Assembly (NCBI RefSeq): GCF_007993935.1
Contig: NZ_VITY01000009.1
Span: 356,036 to 420,035 of the forward strand
Length of the DNA: 64,000 nt
Direction: 5' to 3'
Origin: Bradyrhizobium macuxiense
GTDB taxonomy: Bacteria; Pseudomonadota; Alphaproteobacteria; Rhizobiales; Xanthobacteraceae
Part shown: piece by piece, positions 41,558 to 51,094 of the stretch
Layout of the letters: the number at the start of each line of letters is the position of its first letter
How positions within the stretch are numbered: the stretch's first letter is position 1
Translations under genes and position numbers: made by a program
Notes under the pieces: model-generated
Database searches by the model: none
Seen by the model: the letters and a program-made list of their open reading frames with translations, nothing else
Told to the model about the DNA's origin: nothing

Positions 41558-44500
41558 ATGCCCAGCTTCTTCATCGACAGGCCGATCTTCGCCTGGGTCG
41601 TCGCGCTGTTCATCTGTCTGATCGGCGCGATCTCGATCCCGCTGCTCGCGGTCGCGCAATACCCGATCATCGCGCCGCCCTCGATCTCGATCTCGACGAG
41701 CTATCCCGGCGCGTCGCCGGAGAATCTATACAACAGCGTGACGCGGCTGATCGAGGAGGAGCTCAACGGCGCCGCCAACATCCTGAACTTCGAATCGACC
41801 TCCGACTCGCTCGGCCAGGTCGAGATCATCGCCAACTTCAAACCGGGCACCGACACCAGCCAGGCTTCGGTCGAGGTGCAGAACCGCCTCAAGCGCGTCG
41901 AGGCGCGGCTGCCGCGCGCCGTGATCCAGCAGGGCATCCTGGTCGAGGAAGCGTCCTCGGCGGTGCTGCAGATCATCACCTTGAACTCGACCGACGGCTC
42001 GCTGGATGAAGTGGGCCTCGGCGACTTCATGATCCGCAACGTGCTGGGCGAGGTGCGCCGCATCCCCGGCGTCGGCCGCGCCACGCTGTATTCGACCGAG
42101 CGCAGCTTGCGCATCTGGATCGATCCGGCCAAGCTGGTCGGCTATGGCCTGTCGGCCGATGACGTCAACCGGGCGATCACGGCGCAGAACGCCCAGGTCG
42201 CCTCCGGCAGCATCGGCGCCGAGCCGAGCACCGATACGCAGAAGATTTCCGCGCAGGTGCTGGTGAAAGGCCAGCTGTCCTCGCCCGACGAGTTCGGCGC
42301 GATCATCCTGCGCGCCAATGCCGACGGCTCGACGGTCCGCCTGCGCGACGTCGCGCGGATCGAGATCGGCGGCCTCAGCTACCAGTTCAACACCCGTCTC
42401 GACGGCAAGCCGACCGCCGGCCTCTCGGTGCTGCTGTCGCCGAAGGGCAATGCGCTCGCGACCGCAAGCGCGGTCGAGGCCAAGATGAAGGAGCTGTCGC
42501 GCTTCTTCCCGGCCAACATCTCCTACGAAATCCCCTACAACATCACGCCGGTGGTGAAGGCCTCGATCGAGAAGGTCCTGATGACCCTGGTCGAGGCGGT
42601 GGTGCTGGTGTTCATCGTGATGTTCCTGTTCCTGCAGAACATCCGCTACACCATCATTCCGACCATCGTGGTGCCGGTGGCGCTGCTCGGTACCTGCGCG
42701 ACCCTGATGGCCGTGGGCTACTCCATCAACATGCTGACCATGTTCGGCATGGTGCTGGCGGTCGGCATCCTGGTCGACGACGCCATCGTCGTGGTCGAGA
42801 ACGTCGAGCGCATCATGGCCGAAGAGGGCCTGCCGCCGAAGGAAGCGACCAGGAAGGCGATGTCGCAGATCACCGGCGCCATCATCGGCATCACGCTGGT
42901 GCTGATGGCGGTGTTCGTGCCGATGGCGTTCTTCCCCGGCTCGGTCGGCATCATCTACCGCCAGTTCTCGGTCACCATGGTGGCGGCGATCGCGTTCTCG
43001 GCGCTGCTCGCACTGTCGCTGACGCCGGCGCTGTGCGCGACCTTGCTCAAGCCGGTCGAGAAGGGCCACGGCCATGCTCGCAAGGGCGTGTTCGGCTGGT
43101 TCAACCGCGTGCTCGACAACAGCCGCGCCGGCTACACGCGCACCGTGCAGGGCTCGCTGAAGCGCACCGGCCGCCTGATGCTGATCTACCTCGTGCTGTT
43201 CGCAGGCGTCGCCTACGGCTTCGTGCGGCTGCCCGGCGGCTTCCTCCCGGTCGACGATCAGGGCTTCATCACGACCGACGTGCAGACGCCGTCGGAGTCG
43301 TCCTATGCGCGCACGGAAGGTGCGGTCGAGCAGGTCGAGAAGTACCTGAAGGATCGCGCCGGCATCGAGAACGTCACGTTCCTCACCGGCTTCAGCTTCC
43401 TCGGCCAGGGCATGAACACGGCGCAGGCCTTCATCACGCTGAAGGACTGGTCGGAGCGCGGCCCGAAGGATTCCGCTGCTGCCATCGTCGCCGACATCAA
43501 CCGCGACCTGTCGTCGATCCGCGACGCCAGGATCTCGGCGCTGCAGCCGCCGCCGATCGACAACCTCGGCAACTCCTCGGGCTTCTCGTTCCGCCTGCAG
43601 GACCGCGGCCAGAAGGGCTATGCGGCGCTGATCGCAGCAAGCGACCGCCTGATCGCGGAGGCCAATGCGAGCCCGATCCTGCAGAAGGTCTATGTCGAGG
43701 GCCTGCCGCCGGCGCCGCAGGTCAATCTGATGATCGATCGCGAGAAGGCCGGTGCGTTCGGCCTCACCTTCGAGGACATCAACAACACGATCTCGACCAA
43801 TCTCGGCTCGAACTACATCAACGACTTCCCGAACCGCGGGCGGATGCAGCGCGTCATCGTGCAGGCCGACAAGACCAGCCGCATGAACGCGGACGACATC
43901 CTGAATTACAATGTGAAGAACAGCCGCGGGCAATTGGTGCCGTTCTCGGCCTTCGCCACCATCGAATGGACGAAGGGGCCGACGCAGATCGCGGGCTTCA
44001 ACTACTATCCGGCGGTGCGCATCTCCGGCGAGGCGAAGCCCGGCTTCACCTCGGGCGATGCGATCGCGGAGATGGAGCGGCTTGCCGACAAGCTGCCGCG
44101 CGGCTTCGGCTATGAGTGGACCGGTCAGTCGCTGCAGGAGAAGCTGTCGGGCTCGCAGGCGCCGTTCCTGCTCGCGCTGTCGGTGCTGGTGGTGTTCCTG
44201 CTGCTTGCGGCGCTCTACGAGAGCTGGACCATTCCGCTCGCGGTGCTGCTCACCATTCCGCTCGGCATTCTCGGCGCCGTGGTGGCGGCGACGCTGCGCG
44301 GCCTGTCCAACGACGTCTATTTCACGGTCGGCCTGATCACCATCATCGGTCTTGCCGCCAAGGACGCGATCCTGATCATCGAGTTCGCCAAGGACCTGCG
44401 CGCGCAGGGCAAGCCGCTGGTCGAGGCGACCATCGAGGCGTGTAGTCTGCGCTTCCGTCCGATCCTGATGACCGGTCTCGCCTTCGTCTGCGGCGTGCTG

Positions 44501-44713
44501 CCGATGGCGATCGCGACCGGCGCCGGCGGCGCCAGCCAGCAAGCGCTCGGCACCAGCGTGATGGGCGGCATGATCGCCGTCGTGATCCTCGCGCTGCTCC
44601 TGGTGCCGGTGTTCTTCGTCAGTGTGCAGCGCGTGCTCGCCGGTGACCGCGAGAAGGCGCCTGACAACGCCGAGGTGTACGGCCCGCCCGCACCGGTAAG
44701 GATCGGACGCTGA
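41558..44713 (+). CDS. RND multidrug efflux permease (HAE-1 family)
   Basis: The 1051-residue protein has twelve membrane helices and two large periplasmic loops. N-terminal FIDRPIFAWVVALFICLIG is the HAE-1 hallmark. The proton-relay pair is visible in GILVDDAIVVVENVERIM in helix 4, with adjacent helices typical of AcrB/MexB. The C-terminal repeat includes GLAAKDAILIIEFAKDL. Such pumps use proton flow to expel hydrophobic drugs, dyes or detergents from the periplasm or inner leaflet. The operon lacks its own outer-membrane channel, so it probably uses a shared TolC-like protein. Confidence 0.94.
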   Translation: MPSFFIDRPIFAWVVALFICLIGAISIPLLAVAQYPIIAPPSISISTSYPGASPENLYNSVTRLIEEELNGAANILNFESTSDSLGQVEIIANFKPGTDTSQASVEVQNRLKRVEARLPRAVIQQGILVEEASSAVLQIITLNSTDGSLDEVGLGDFMIRNVLGEVRRIPGVGRATLYSTERSLRIWIDPAKLVGYGLSADDVNRAITAQNAQVASGSIGAEPSTDTQKISAQVLVKGQLSSPDEFGAIILRANADGSTVRLRDVARIEIGGLSYQFNTRLDGKPTAGLSVLLSPKGNALATASAVEAKMKELSRFFPANISYEIPYNITPVVKASIEKVLMTLVEAVVLVFIVMFLFLQNIRYTIIPTIVVPVALLGTCATLMAVGYSINMLTMFGMVLAVGILVDDAIVVVENVERIMAEEGLPPKEATRKAMSQITGAIIGITLVLMAVFVPMAFFPGSVGIIYRQFSVTMVAAIAFSALLALSLTPALCATLLKPVEKGHGHARKGVFGWFNRVLDNSRAGYTRTVQGSLKRTGRLMLIYLVLFAGVAYGFVRLPGGFLPVDDQGFITTDVQTPSESSYARTEGAVEQVEKYLKDRAGIENVTFLTGFSFLGQGMNTAQAFITLKDWSERGPKDSAAAIVADINRDLSSIRDARISALQPPPIDNLGNSSGFSFRLQDRGQKGYAALIAASDRLIAEANASPILQKVYVEGLPPAPQVNLMIDREKAGAFGLTFEDINNTISTNLGSNYINDFPNRGRMQRVIVQADKTSRMNADDILNYNVKNSRGQLVPFSAFATIEWTKGPTQIAGFNYYPAVRISGEAKPGFTSGDAIAEMERLADKLPRGFGYEWTGQSLQEKLSGSQAPFLLALSVLVVFLLLAALYESWTIPLAVLLTIPLGILGAVVAATLRGLSNDVYFTVGLITIIGLAAKDAILIIEFAKDLRAQGKPLVEATIEACSLRFRPILMTGLAFVCGVLPMAIATGAGGASQQALGTSVMGGMIAVVILALLLVPVFFVSVQRVLAGDREKAPDNAEVYGPPAPVRIGR

Positions 44714-44811
44714 TGTCAGCGACCGGTGCCGATCGGATCAGCGGCCTTGCTTTCGCAAGCCTGCCAATCCAGATTGCAGCGCGCAGGCAACCCGGGGATT
44801 GAGGGCATGTG

Positions 44812-45951
44812 ATGCGGCCGACCGACATTGCGATCTCGAATTATCGCTCTATTCGGCGGCTCTTCATGCCCATTCAACCGCTGTCCGTCTTCATCGGCGA
44901 GAACGGCGTCGGCAAATCCAATCTCTACAAGTCCCTGTCGCTGTTGCGCGACGCGGCAACCGGCCGGATCACGCGCACGATCGCCGACGAAGGCGGGTTG
45001 AACTCGGTCTGCTGGTCCGGGCTTCGCAAGCGGGGCGAGGATGGGAGGCTGCGGCTGGCGGCCAGATTCGAGCACGTCAATTACTCGATCGAGCTCGGAC
45101 ATCCCGGCCCGCTCGAGGCGGCGTTTCCCGGCGAGCCGATGATCAAGTCCGAACGCATCGAGGCGATCCACGGCAAGCGAAAAGTCCTGATGATGGAGCG
45201 GACCAATTCGCACGTCAGCGTCCGCGGCGAGAGCGGTGCCTGGAGCGAGCACAGGGACGCGGTGCTGCCGTCGGAAACCGCGCTCGCCGATTTCCTCGAC
45301 GGCCAGACATGCCCCGAAGTCGGCCTGATCAGGAACGCGTTGCAGAGCTGGCGCTTCTATCACGATTTCCGTACCGATCCGGCGTCGCCGATCCGCAAGC
45401 CTTGTCTCGCGATCACGACGCCGTCGCTGAGCGCCGATGGCAGCGATCTGGCAGCCGCTTTGGCAACGCTCAGCGCGATCAGACAGGATACGGCCGACCT
45501 GCAGGATGCGATCGAGGATGCGTTTCCGGGCGCCGAGCTCCGCGCCTGGGAAGAAAACGGCCGCTGCGAATTCGAGCTGCGGCAGGCGGACATGCCGCGC
45601 CCGTTCAAGGCCCACGAACTCTCCGACGGCACGCTGAAATATATCTGCCTGCTCGCGGTGTTCATGGGCTATCGGCTGCCGCCGTTCATCGCGCTGAACG
45701 AGCCCGAGACCAGCCTGCATCCGTCACTGCTGGCCCCACTGGCGAGGCTGATCGCCAAGGCATCGCGGCGCGCCGATATCTGGATCGTCACCCATTCGGA
45801 GCAGCTGATGGAGGCGTTGCGCAGCGAGAGCGCGGTCCCGTTGGGCCGGGTGATCAAGGCGAAGGGCGCCACGGCCATCGAGGGCCTGACCGCCGGCGGT
45901 GAATTTCGCGACCGGGAAGACGACGACGATGACGACAGCGACGACGATTAG
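44812..45951 (+). CDS. ABC-type AAA ATPase, OLD/RecF-like (AAA_21)
   Basis: The 379-residue protein has a Walker A motif GENGVGKS at about 29-36. The signature-like ELSDGTLKYICLLAVF and the Walker B/D-loop segment FIALNEPETSLHP follow, and WIVTHSEQLMEAL resembles the switch. The Walker B aspartate position is Asn (ALNEPE). The tail is a run of Asp (DDDDDDSDDD). The family includes ATPases linked to phage defence or recombination, but there is no partner nuclease or toxin gene beside it; neighbours are the RND pump and an inositol phosphatase. I cannot assign its role. An alternative start is the GTG one codon upstream. Confidence 0.8.
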   Translation: MRPTDIAISNYRSIRRLFMPIQPLSVFIGENGVGKSNLYKSLSLLRDAATGRITRTIADEGGLNSVCWSGLRKRGEDGRLRLAARFEHVNYSIELGHPGPLEAAFPGEPMIKSERIEAIHGKRKVLMMERTNSHVSVRGESGAWSEHRDAVLPSETALADFLDGQTCPEVGLIRNALQSWRFYHDFRTDPASPIRKPCLAITTPSLSADGSDLAAALATLSAIRQDTADLQDAIEDAFPGAELRAWEENGRCEFELRQADMPRPFKAHELSDGTLKYICLLAVFMGYRLPPFIALNEPETSLHPSLLAPLARLIAKASRRADIWIVTHSEQLMEALRSESAVPLGRVIKAKGATAIEGLTAGGEFRDREDDDDDDSDDD

Positions 45952-45965
45952 ATCGCGCCGGCGCG

Positions 45966-46760
45966 CTACTGCCCGAGCGGCTTCAGGATCTTGATCAACT
46001 CGCCGTGCACGAACTCGTTGCCGCCGACGACATGGCCGGTCTGCAGCGGGTCGTCATTGCCCTGGATGCCGGAGACGGTGCCGCCGGCTTCCCGGATCAT
46101 CAGCAGGCCGGCCGCGAGGTCCCACGGCTGCAGATTGCGTTCCCAATAGCCGTCGAGGCGGCCGGCGGCGACGAAGGCGAGGTCGAGCGAGGCGGCGCCG
46201 AAGCGGCGGAAGCCCGCGACCTTGCTCTGCAGCGCGGCCATCTCCTGCAGCGCCAGCTGGTGGTTGCCGCGGCCGATATGCGGCAGGCCGCAGGCGACCA
46301 CGCATTCGTTGAGCTGGCGGCGGCCGGCGACGCGAAGCCGCTGGTCGTTGAGGAACGCGCCCTTGCCGCGCTCGGCAATGTAGAGCTCGTCATTGGCGGG
46401 ATTGTAGATCACGCCCGCGATCACGGTGTCCTCGCGCAGCAGCCCGATCGAGATCGCGAATTGCGGGATGCCGTGCAGGAAGTTGGTGGTGCCGTCGAGC
46501 GGATCGACGATCCAGGTGTGGCTCTTGTCCGAGCCTTCGCGTCGGCCGCCTTCCTCGCCGAGGAAGCCGTAACCGGGCCGGGCCTTTTCGAGGTCCGTGT
46601 AGAGCATCTCCTCGGCGCGCTTGTCGGCGAGCGAGACGAAGTTCGCCGGGCCCTTCAGCGAGACCTGGAGATGTTCGATCTCGCCGAGGTCGCGCTTGAG
46701 GCTGCGGCCGGCGCGGCGCGCGGCCTTGACCATGACATTGATGAGGGCGGAGTAGAGCAT
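45966..46760 (-). CDS. suhB: inositol monophosphatase family protein (SuhB-type)
   Basis: This is a 264-residue metal-dependent phosphatase. The metal-binding motifs are intact: GEE at 68-70, DPLDGTTNF at 86-94, and WDLAAG at 213-218. The family dephosphorylates inositol-1-phosphate and related sugars; the SuhB group in proteobacteria also affects rRNA transcription. ATG 46760 gives the standard length; twelve extra codons upstream are possible. It follows the central-carbon genes on the same strand, separated by a palindromic repeat. Confidence 0.9.
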   Translation of the reverse strand: MLYSALINVMVKAARRAGRSLKRDLGEIEHLQVSLKGPANFVSLADKRAEEMLYTDLEKARPGYGFLGEEGGRREGSDKSHTWIVDPLDGTTNFLHGIPQFAISIGLLREDTVIAGVIYNPANDELYIAERGKGAFLNDQRLRVAGRRQLNECVVACGLPHIGRGNHQLALQEMAALQSKVAGFRRFGAASLDLAFVAAGRLDGYWERNLQPWDLAAGLLMIREAGGTVSGIQGNDDPLQTGHVVGGNEFVHGELIKILKPLGQ

Positions 46761-46820
46761 GATGGAAGCTGGTGGCTTTCGTGCGTTGGAAATCAATCAG
46801 GCAGCGTGCGCAAGGCTTTG

Positions 46821-46927
46821 CCCGTCATCCTGAGGAGCGCGGAACGCGCGTCTCGAAGGATGAATCGGCCACCGGCCGGGCCGTGCATCCTTCGAGGCTC
46901 GCTCTGCTCGCACCTCAGGATGACGGG
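46821..46927. repeat. dispersed palindromic repeat, family A copy 2
   Basis: The ends CCCGTCATCCTGAGG and CCTCAGGATGACGGG are perfect inverted repeats, with CGTCTCGAAGG and CCTTCGAGGCTCGCTC in the interior. It matches the copy at 18768-18873. It lies in the space between two minus-strand genes, so any transcript crossing it would form a long stem. Confidence 0.9.
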
Positions 46928-46991
46928 AAACGGCCTGCGGCGCCTTCGGTTTCCGGACTGGGTGCCCTCTGGAAGTGGCGCCGTCAAGGCG

Positions 46992-48077
46992 TCATTTGAC
47001 GTTGTTTCCGATCCATTTTCGGGCGGCTGCCTCGCCCTTGGCGCGGTCTTCCGGGCTCATATCGGCAAGGATGTCGTCGAGATCGGGGTCGCCCTTGCCG
47101 GCGGTCTTGGCAACCGTGTGCCATTTCAGCGCCTCGACCTTGTCGACCGGGGCGCCGGCACCGGTCGCCAGCACATGGGCGAGGCGGTTCTGCGCGATCG
47201 GGCTGTTCTGCCGGGCCGCCTTGCGCAGCAGCGTGATCGCCGCCGGCACGTTCCGCGGCGTGCCGGCGCCATTGTAGAGCGCGATGGCATATTCGACCTC
47301 GGCGTCGACATTGTCGGCCACCGAGGCGGCCTGCAGCAGCCGCGCCGCCTTTTCGAGGTCCTTCGGCACGCCGGTGCCTTCCTTGTAGAACGTCGCCAGC
47401 GCGTATTGCGCCTCGGGGCTGCCGGCGTCCGCGGCCATCCGCAGCAGCTCGGCGGAGCGCTTGAGGTCCTGCGGCAGGGTCTGGCCGTCGAGATAGAGCA
47501 GCGCGAGATTATAGGCCGCCTTCGGTTCGCCGAGCTTGGCCGCCGACGCCAGCAGCTTGACCGCGGAATCCTTGTCCACCGTGCCGCCGCGGCCCGCGAT
47601 CCGCATCATGGCGAGCGCGAACATGGCCTCGCGGTCGCCGGCATCCGACGCGCGCTTGTACCAGTCGTCGGCCTTGGGGTAGTCGCGCTTGACGCCGAGC
47701 CCATTGGCATAGAGCTCGCCCAGCATCGTCATGGCCTTGGCATCGTTGTTGTTCTGCGCGCGCGCCGTCGCGAGGTCGAATGCGGTCTTGTACATGCCGC
47801 GCTGATAGGCGCCGTAGACGAGGTCGACATTGGAATCGTCCGGGGTCGGCGACGGCGTCGGAGTGGGTGTCGCTGATGCGCCGGGCTTCGGCGTCGCTGT
47901 TGCGGCAGGTTTCGGCGTGGGTTTCTTCGTAACCGGCGAATGCACCTTCGGCTTCGGCGCCTCCTTCTTCGCAGGCGGCGGCGTCTGGGCCGGCGGCGTG
48001 ATCGAGAGCTGAGCCATCGCCCCGCTCGCCAGCATCGTGCAGCCGAGCGCAATACCTATCGGACGCAGGCATTTCAT
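46992..48077 (-). CDS. Sel1-repeat (TPR-like) secreted protein
   Basis: The 361-residue precursor has a signal peptide (IGIALGCTMLASGAMA), then a Pro/Lys/Thr-rich linker of about 80 residues (TPKPAATATPKPGASATPTP). Five to six Sel1-like repeats cover about residues 110-340, with motifs such as AYNLALLYLDG and AQYALATFYKEGTG. Sel1 proteins are helical scaffolds for protein-protein contacts. The start is set by the signal peptide; the stop of the ThiE-like gene is just upstream. It is probably periplasmic. Partner unknown. Confidence 0.85.
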   Translation of the reverse strand: MKCLRPIGIALGCTMLASGAMAQLSITPPAQTPPPAKKEAPKPKVHSPVTKKPTPKPAATATPKPGASATPTPTPSPTPDDSNVDLVYGAYQRGMYKTAFDLATARAQNNNDAKAMTMLGELYANGLGVKRDYPKADDWYKRASDAGDREAMFALAMMRIAGRGGTVDKDSAVKLLASAAKLGEPKAAYNLALLYLDGQTLPQDLKRSAELLRMAADAGSPEAQYALATFYKEGTGVPKDLEKAARLLQAASVADNVDAEVEYAIALYNGAGTPRNVPAAITLLRKAARQNSPIAQNRLAHVLATGAGAPVDKVEALKWHTVAKTAGKGDPDLDDILADMSPEDRAKGEAAARKWIGNNVK

Positions 48078-48084
48078 TCCGGCG

Positions 48085-48774
48085 TCATCCCTCGGCCTTC
48101 CCCTCGACCTTGGCCTTGCCGAATGTGCCGGCATGCGCCCGCGCAATCGCCTCGCCGATCTCGACGAGGGCGGCCTTCGCGCCGCGCGGATCGGACCAGA
48201 TGAAGTCTCCGACCAGCACGAAATCCGCGCCGGCTGCCGCGAACGCCTCGGCCTCCTCGCGCGAGGCCGCAAAGCCGACGCAAGGCGGCTCGAACAATTC
48301 GTCCCACCATTGCAGCCGCTCGGCGATCGCCTCGCTCGAGGGACGCGCTCCCTTGGCGTCGGGTTCGCCGAACAGCACATAGTCGGCGCCGGCTTCGCCC
48401 GCCGCCATCGAATCGTGGCGCGTCGCGAGCCCGCCGACGCCGACGATGCGGTCGGGCCTCAGCGCGGCCGCGGCCTCTTCCATCGCGGCGATACCGGTCA
48501 GATGCGCGCCATCGGCACCGGCGCGGGCCACGATGTCGGGATGGCCGTCGATCAAGAGCGCGGCGCCGGCGTTCTGGATCGCCGGCGCCAGTGCCTTGAC
48601 GGTGGAGATCATGCTGCGCGGGTCGCTCTCGCGCAGCCGCACCAGAACCGCCGCGACATCAGCCGCGGCAAGCACGTCGGCAAGCCCGGCTGCAAGCTGC
48701 AACGGCTCGTCGACCGGCGGGGTGGCCAGATAGAGGCGCGGCGCCGGTCGCGGCGGAACGGGCTTGGTGGCCAA
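48085..48774 (-). CDS. thiamine phosphate synthase/TenI-like protein
   Basis: The 229-residue protein has the TIM-barrel pattern of ThiE/TenI: LIDGHPDIVARAGADGAHL, then VGVGGLATRHDS and AGADYVLFGE near the phosphate site. ThiE condenses the pyrimidine and thiazole halves of thiamine; TenI is a relative with isomerase or unclear function. The RxxD-loop region that ThiE uses for the diphosphate is not clearly visible, so TenI-like is more cautious. Translation appears to start at a TTG directly abutting the aldolase stop codon, which couples it to the central-carbon operon. Confidence 0.78.
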   Translation of the reverse strand: MATKPVPPRPAPRLYLATPPVDEPLQLAAGLADVLAAADVAAVLVRLRESDPRSMISTVKALAPAIQNAGAALLIDGHPDIVARAGADGAHLTGIAAMEEAAAALRPDRIVGVGGLATRHDSMAAGEAGADYVLFGEPDAKGARPSSEAIAERLQWWDELFEPPCVGFAASREEAEAFAAAGADFVLVGDFIWSDPRGAKAALVEIGEAIARAHAGTFGKAKVEGKAEG

Positions 48775-49800
48775 CTATGCCGCCTGCTTTTCGAGGCCGG
48801 CTTCCCAATTGCCGGTGCTCGCGAGTCCGTTCATCCGGGCGCGATGCGAGAAGGCGCGCTGGCCCGCGGGGACGTTGTCGGGCTTGCCGGACCACGCCTT
48901 CTGCGGCGCCGCCTGCAGCGCACGGCCATAGGAGAAGGTCAGCCGCCAGGGCAGATGGCCGATCTTGTTCATGGCGTCGAGATGCGCGGTCGCTTCCTCA
49001 TCGCTCTGTCCGCCGGAGAGGAAGGCGATGCCGGGCACCGCGGCCGGCACGCAGCTCCTGAGCAGGCGGATGGTCTTTTCGGCGACTTCCTGCACCGAGG
49101 ACTGTTTCGGGCACTTCTTGCCGGATATGGCCATGTTCGGCTTCAGGATCATGCCTTCGAGCGCGACGCGCTGCACCCGCAATTCCTGGAAGGTGCGGTT
49201 CAGCACCCGCTGCGTCACCTCATAGCAGCGGTCGATGTCGTGATCGCCGTCCATCAGCACCTCGGGCTCGACGATCGGGACGATCTGCGCGGCCTGGCAC
49301 AGCGCGGCATAGCGCGCCAGCGCGTGGGCGTTGACGCGGATCGCGGTCTGGGTCGGGATTCGCGGTCCGATATCGATCACCGCCCGCCATTTCGCAAAGC
49401 GCGCACCGCGCTCGTAATATTTCTTCAGCCGCTCGGCGAGCTTGTCGAGGCCGACGGTCACGAGTTCGCCCGGGCAGTTCGGCAGCGCTTGCGTGCCTTC
49501 ATCGACCTTGATGCCGGGGATCGCGCCCGCCTGCTCGATCAGCTTGACCAGCGGCTTGCCGTCCTTGGCATTCTGCCAGATCGTCTCGTCGTAGAGGATG
49601 ACGCCGGAAATGTACTTGCTCATCGCCTCCTGCGAGCGGAACAGCATCTCGCGATAGTCGCGGCGATTGTCTTCGGTCGAATCGACCTTGATGGCGTCGA
49701 AACGCTTCTTGATGGTGCCGGAGGATTCGTCGGCAGCGAGGATGCCCTTGCCCGGGGTCACCATGGCGAGCGCAATTTTGTTGAGGTCGGAGAGGTTCAT
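48775..49800 (-). CDS. class I fructose-bisphosphate aldolase
   Basis: The 341-residue enzyme cleaves fructose-1,6-bisphosphate by a Schiff base. The lysine is at about 220 in EGMILKPNMA, and other family blocks include GKGILAADES, VEPEVLMDGDHD and GIAFLSGGQSDE. GGAGGA precedes the ATG. It follows the class II aldolase gene on the same strand. Some 20 bases in the intergenic region before it form no clear terminator. Having both classes side by side is uncommon. Confidence 0.92.
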   Translation of the reverse strand: MNLSDLNKIALAMVTPGKGILAADESSGTIKKRFDAIKVDSTEDNRRDYREMLFRSQEAMSKYISGVILYDETIWQNAKDGKPLVKLIEQAGAIPGIKVDEGTQALPNCPGELVTVGLDKLAERLKKYYERGARFAKWRAVIDIGPRIPTQTAIRVNAHALARYAALCQAAQIVPIVEPEVLMDGDHDIDRCYEVTQRVLNRTFQELRVQRVALEGMILKPNMAISGKKCPKQSSVQEVAEKTIRLLRSCVPAAVPGIAFLSGGQSDEEATAHLDAMNKIGHLPWRLTFSYGRALQAAPQKAWSGKPDNVPAGQRAFSHRARMNGLASTGNWEAGLEKQAA

Positions 49801-49988
49801 CGGGGGTCCTCCAGAGCCATTGCCTTTGCAAACCAAAATAGGCGGTTCTCGGGCAAATGCCTAGAAAACGTTCGTCGCGCCTGGTGTTTGTCGCAGCCGG
49901 CGATCAAGCCCCGGGACACCGTTTCCGACTGCGTCGGAGCCGGTGTCCCGCCTTAATGATTCAGGCAAGAAGTTGTCAGGCAACCTTG

Positions 49989-51056
49989 TCAGGCAACCTT
50001 GGGATCGAGCTCGCCCTTGGCGTAGCGCTTGGCCATGTCCGCCGTGGTCAGCACCTTCTTGATCTTGCTGGCCTGGCCCGCGGTGTTGAACTCCTGCAGG
50101 CGCTGCTTGCACAGCTTGGTCATCGCCTCCATCGCCGGCTTCAGGTACTTGCGCGGATCGAACTCTTCCGGATTGTCCTTCAGCACCTTGCGGATCTGGC
50201 CGGTCATCGCCATCCGGTTGTCGGTGTCGATGTTGATCTTGCGCACGCCGTTCTTGATGCCGCGCTGGATCTCGGCGACCGGCACGCCCCAGGTCGGCTT
50301 CATCTTGCCGCCATTGGCGTTGATGATCTCCTGCAGCTCCTGCGGCACCGACGAGGAGCCGTGCATCACGAGATGCGTGTTCGGCAGCTTGCGATGGATT
50401 TCCTCGATCACGTTCATGGCGAGGATGTCGCCGTCGGGCTTGCGGGTGAACTTGTAGGCACCGTGCGAGGTGCCCATCGCGATCGCTAGCGCGTCGACCT
50501 TGGTCTCCTTGACGAACTTCACGGCTTCGTCGGGATTGGTCAGCAGCTGGTCATGCGACAGCTTGCCCTCGGCACCGTGGCCGTCTTCCTTGTCGCCCAT
50601 GCCGGTCTCGAGCGAGCCGAGCACGCCGAGCTCGCCTTCTACCGAGATGCCGCCGAGATGCGCCATGCCGGTCACCGTCCGGGTGACGCCGACATTGTAG
50701 TCCCAATCGCCGGGGGTCTTGCCGTCGGCCTTCAGCGAGCCGTCCATCATGACCGAGGTGAAACCGGCCTGGATCGCGGTCATGCAGGTGGCAGGTTCGT
50801 TGCCGTGGTCGAGATGCACGCAGACCGGGATCTGCGGGTAGATCTCGGTGACGGCGTCCATCATGTGCTTGAGCATGACGTCGTTGGCGTAGGACCGTGC
50901 GCCGCGCGAGGCCTGGATGATGACCGGTGCGTCGACCTCGGAGGCCGCGGCCATGATCGACAGCGCCTGCTCCATATTGTTGATATTGAAGGCAGGTACG
51001 CCGTAATCATGCTCGGCCGCGTGATCGAGCAGTTGCCGCAACGTTATGCGAGCCAT
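49989..51056 (-). CDS. class II fructose-bisphosphate aldolase
   Basis: This 355-residue zinc enzyme has the metal-ligand segments VCVHLDHGNEPATC, EGELGVLGSLE and MGTSHGAYKF, with the active-site loop HGSSSVP. It is of the CbbA type found in Calvin-cycle or glycolytic operons. ATG 51056 is preceded by GGGAGAA and gives the usual length. It is downstream of pgk with two palindromic stems in the gap. It can act in glycolysis, gluconeogenesis or, if the organism fixes CO2, the Calvin cycle. Confidence 0.93.
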   Translation of the reverse strand: MARITLRQLLDHAAEHDYGVPAFNINNMEQALSIMAAASEVDAPVIIQASRGARSYANDVMLKHMMDAVTEIYPQIPVCVHLDHGNEPATCMTAIQAGFTSVMMDGSLKADGKTPGDWDYNVGVTRTVTGMAHLGGISVEGELGVLGSLETGMGDKEDGHGAEGKLSHDQLLTNPDEAVKFVKETKVDALAIAMGTSHGAYKFTRKPDGDILAMNVIEEIHRKLPNTHLVMHGSSSVPQELQEIINANGGKMKPTWGVPVAEIQRGIKNGVRKINIDTDNRMAMTGQIRKVLKDNPEEFDPRKYLKPAMEAMTKLCKQRLQEFNTAGQASKIKKVLTTADMAKRYAKGELDPKVA

Positions 51057-51094
51057 TCCATTTCTCCCTGTAGTGCGTTCGCGGATTTGAACCA

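Noticed and set aside
41726..44542. 938-codon open frame on the strand opposite the RND pump
   Set aside because: It is the antisense of a strongly conserved gene; high GC at third positions opens such frames. Its composition is rich in Arg, His, Asp and Gln with no domain.
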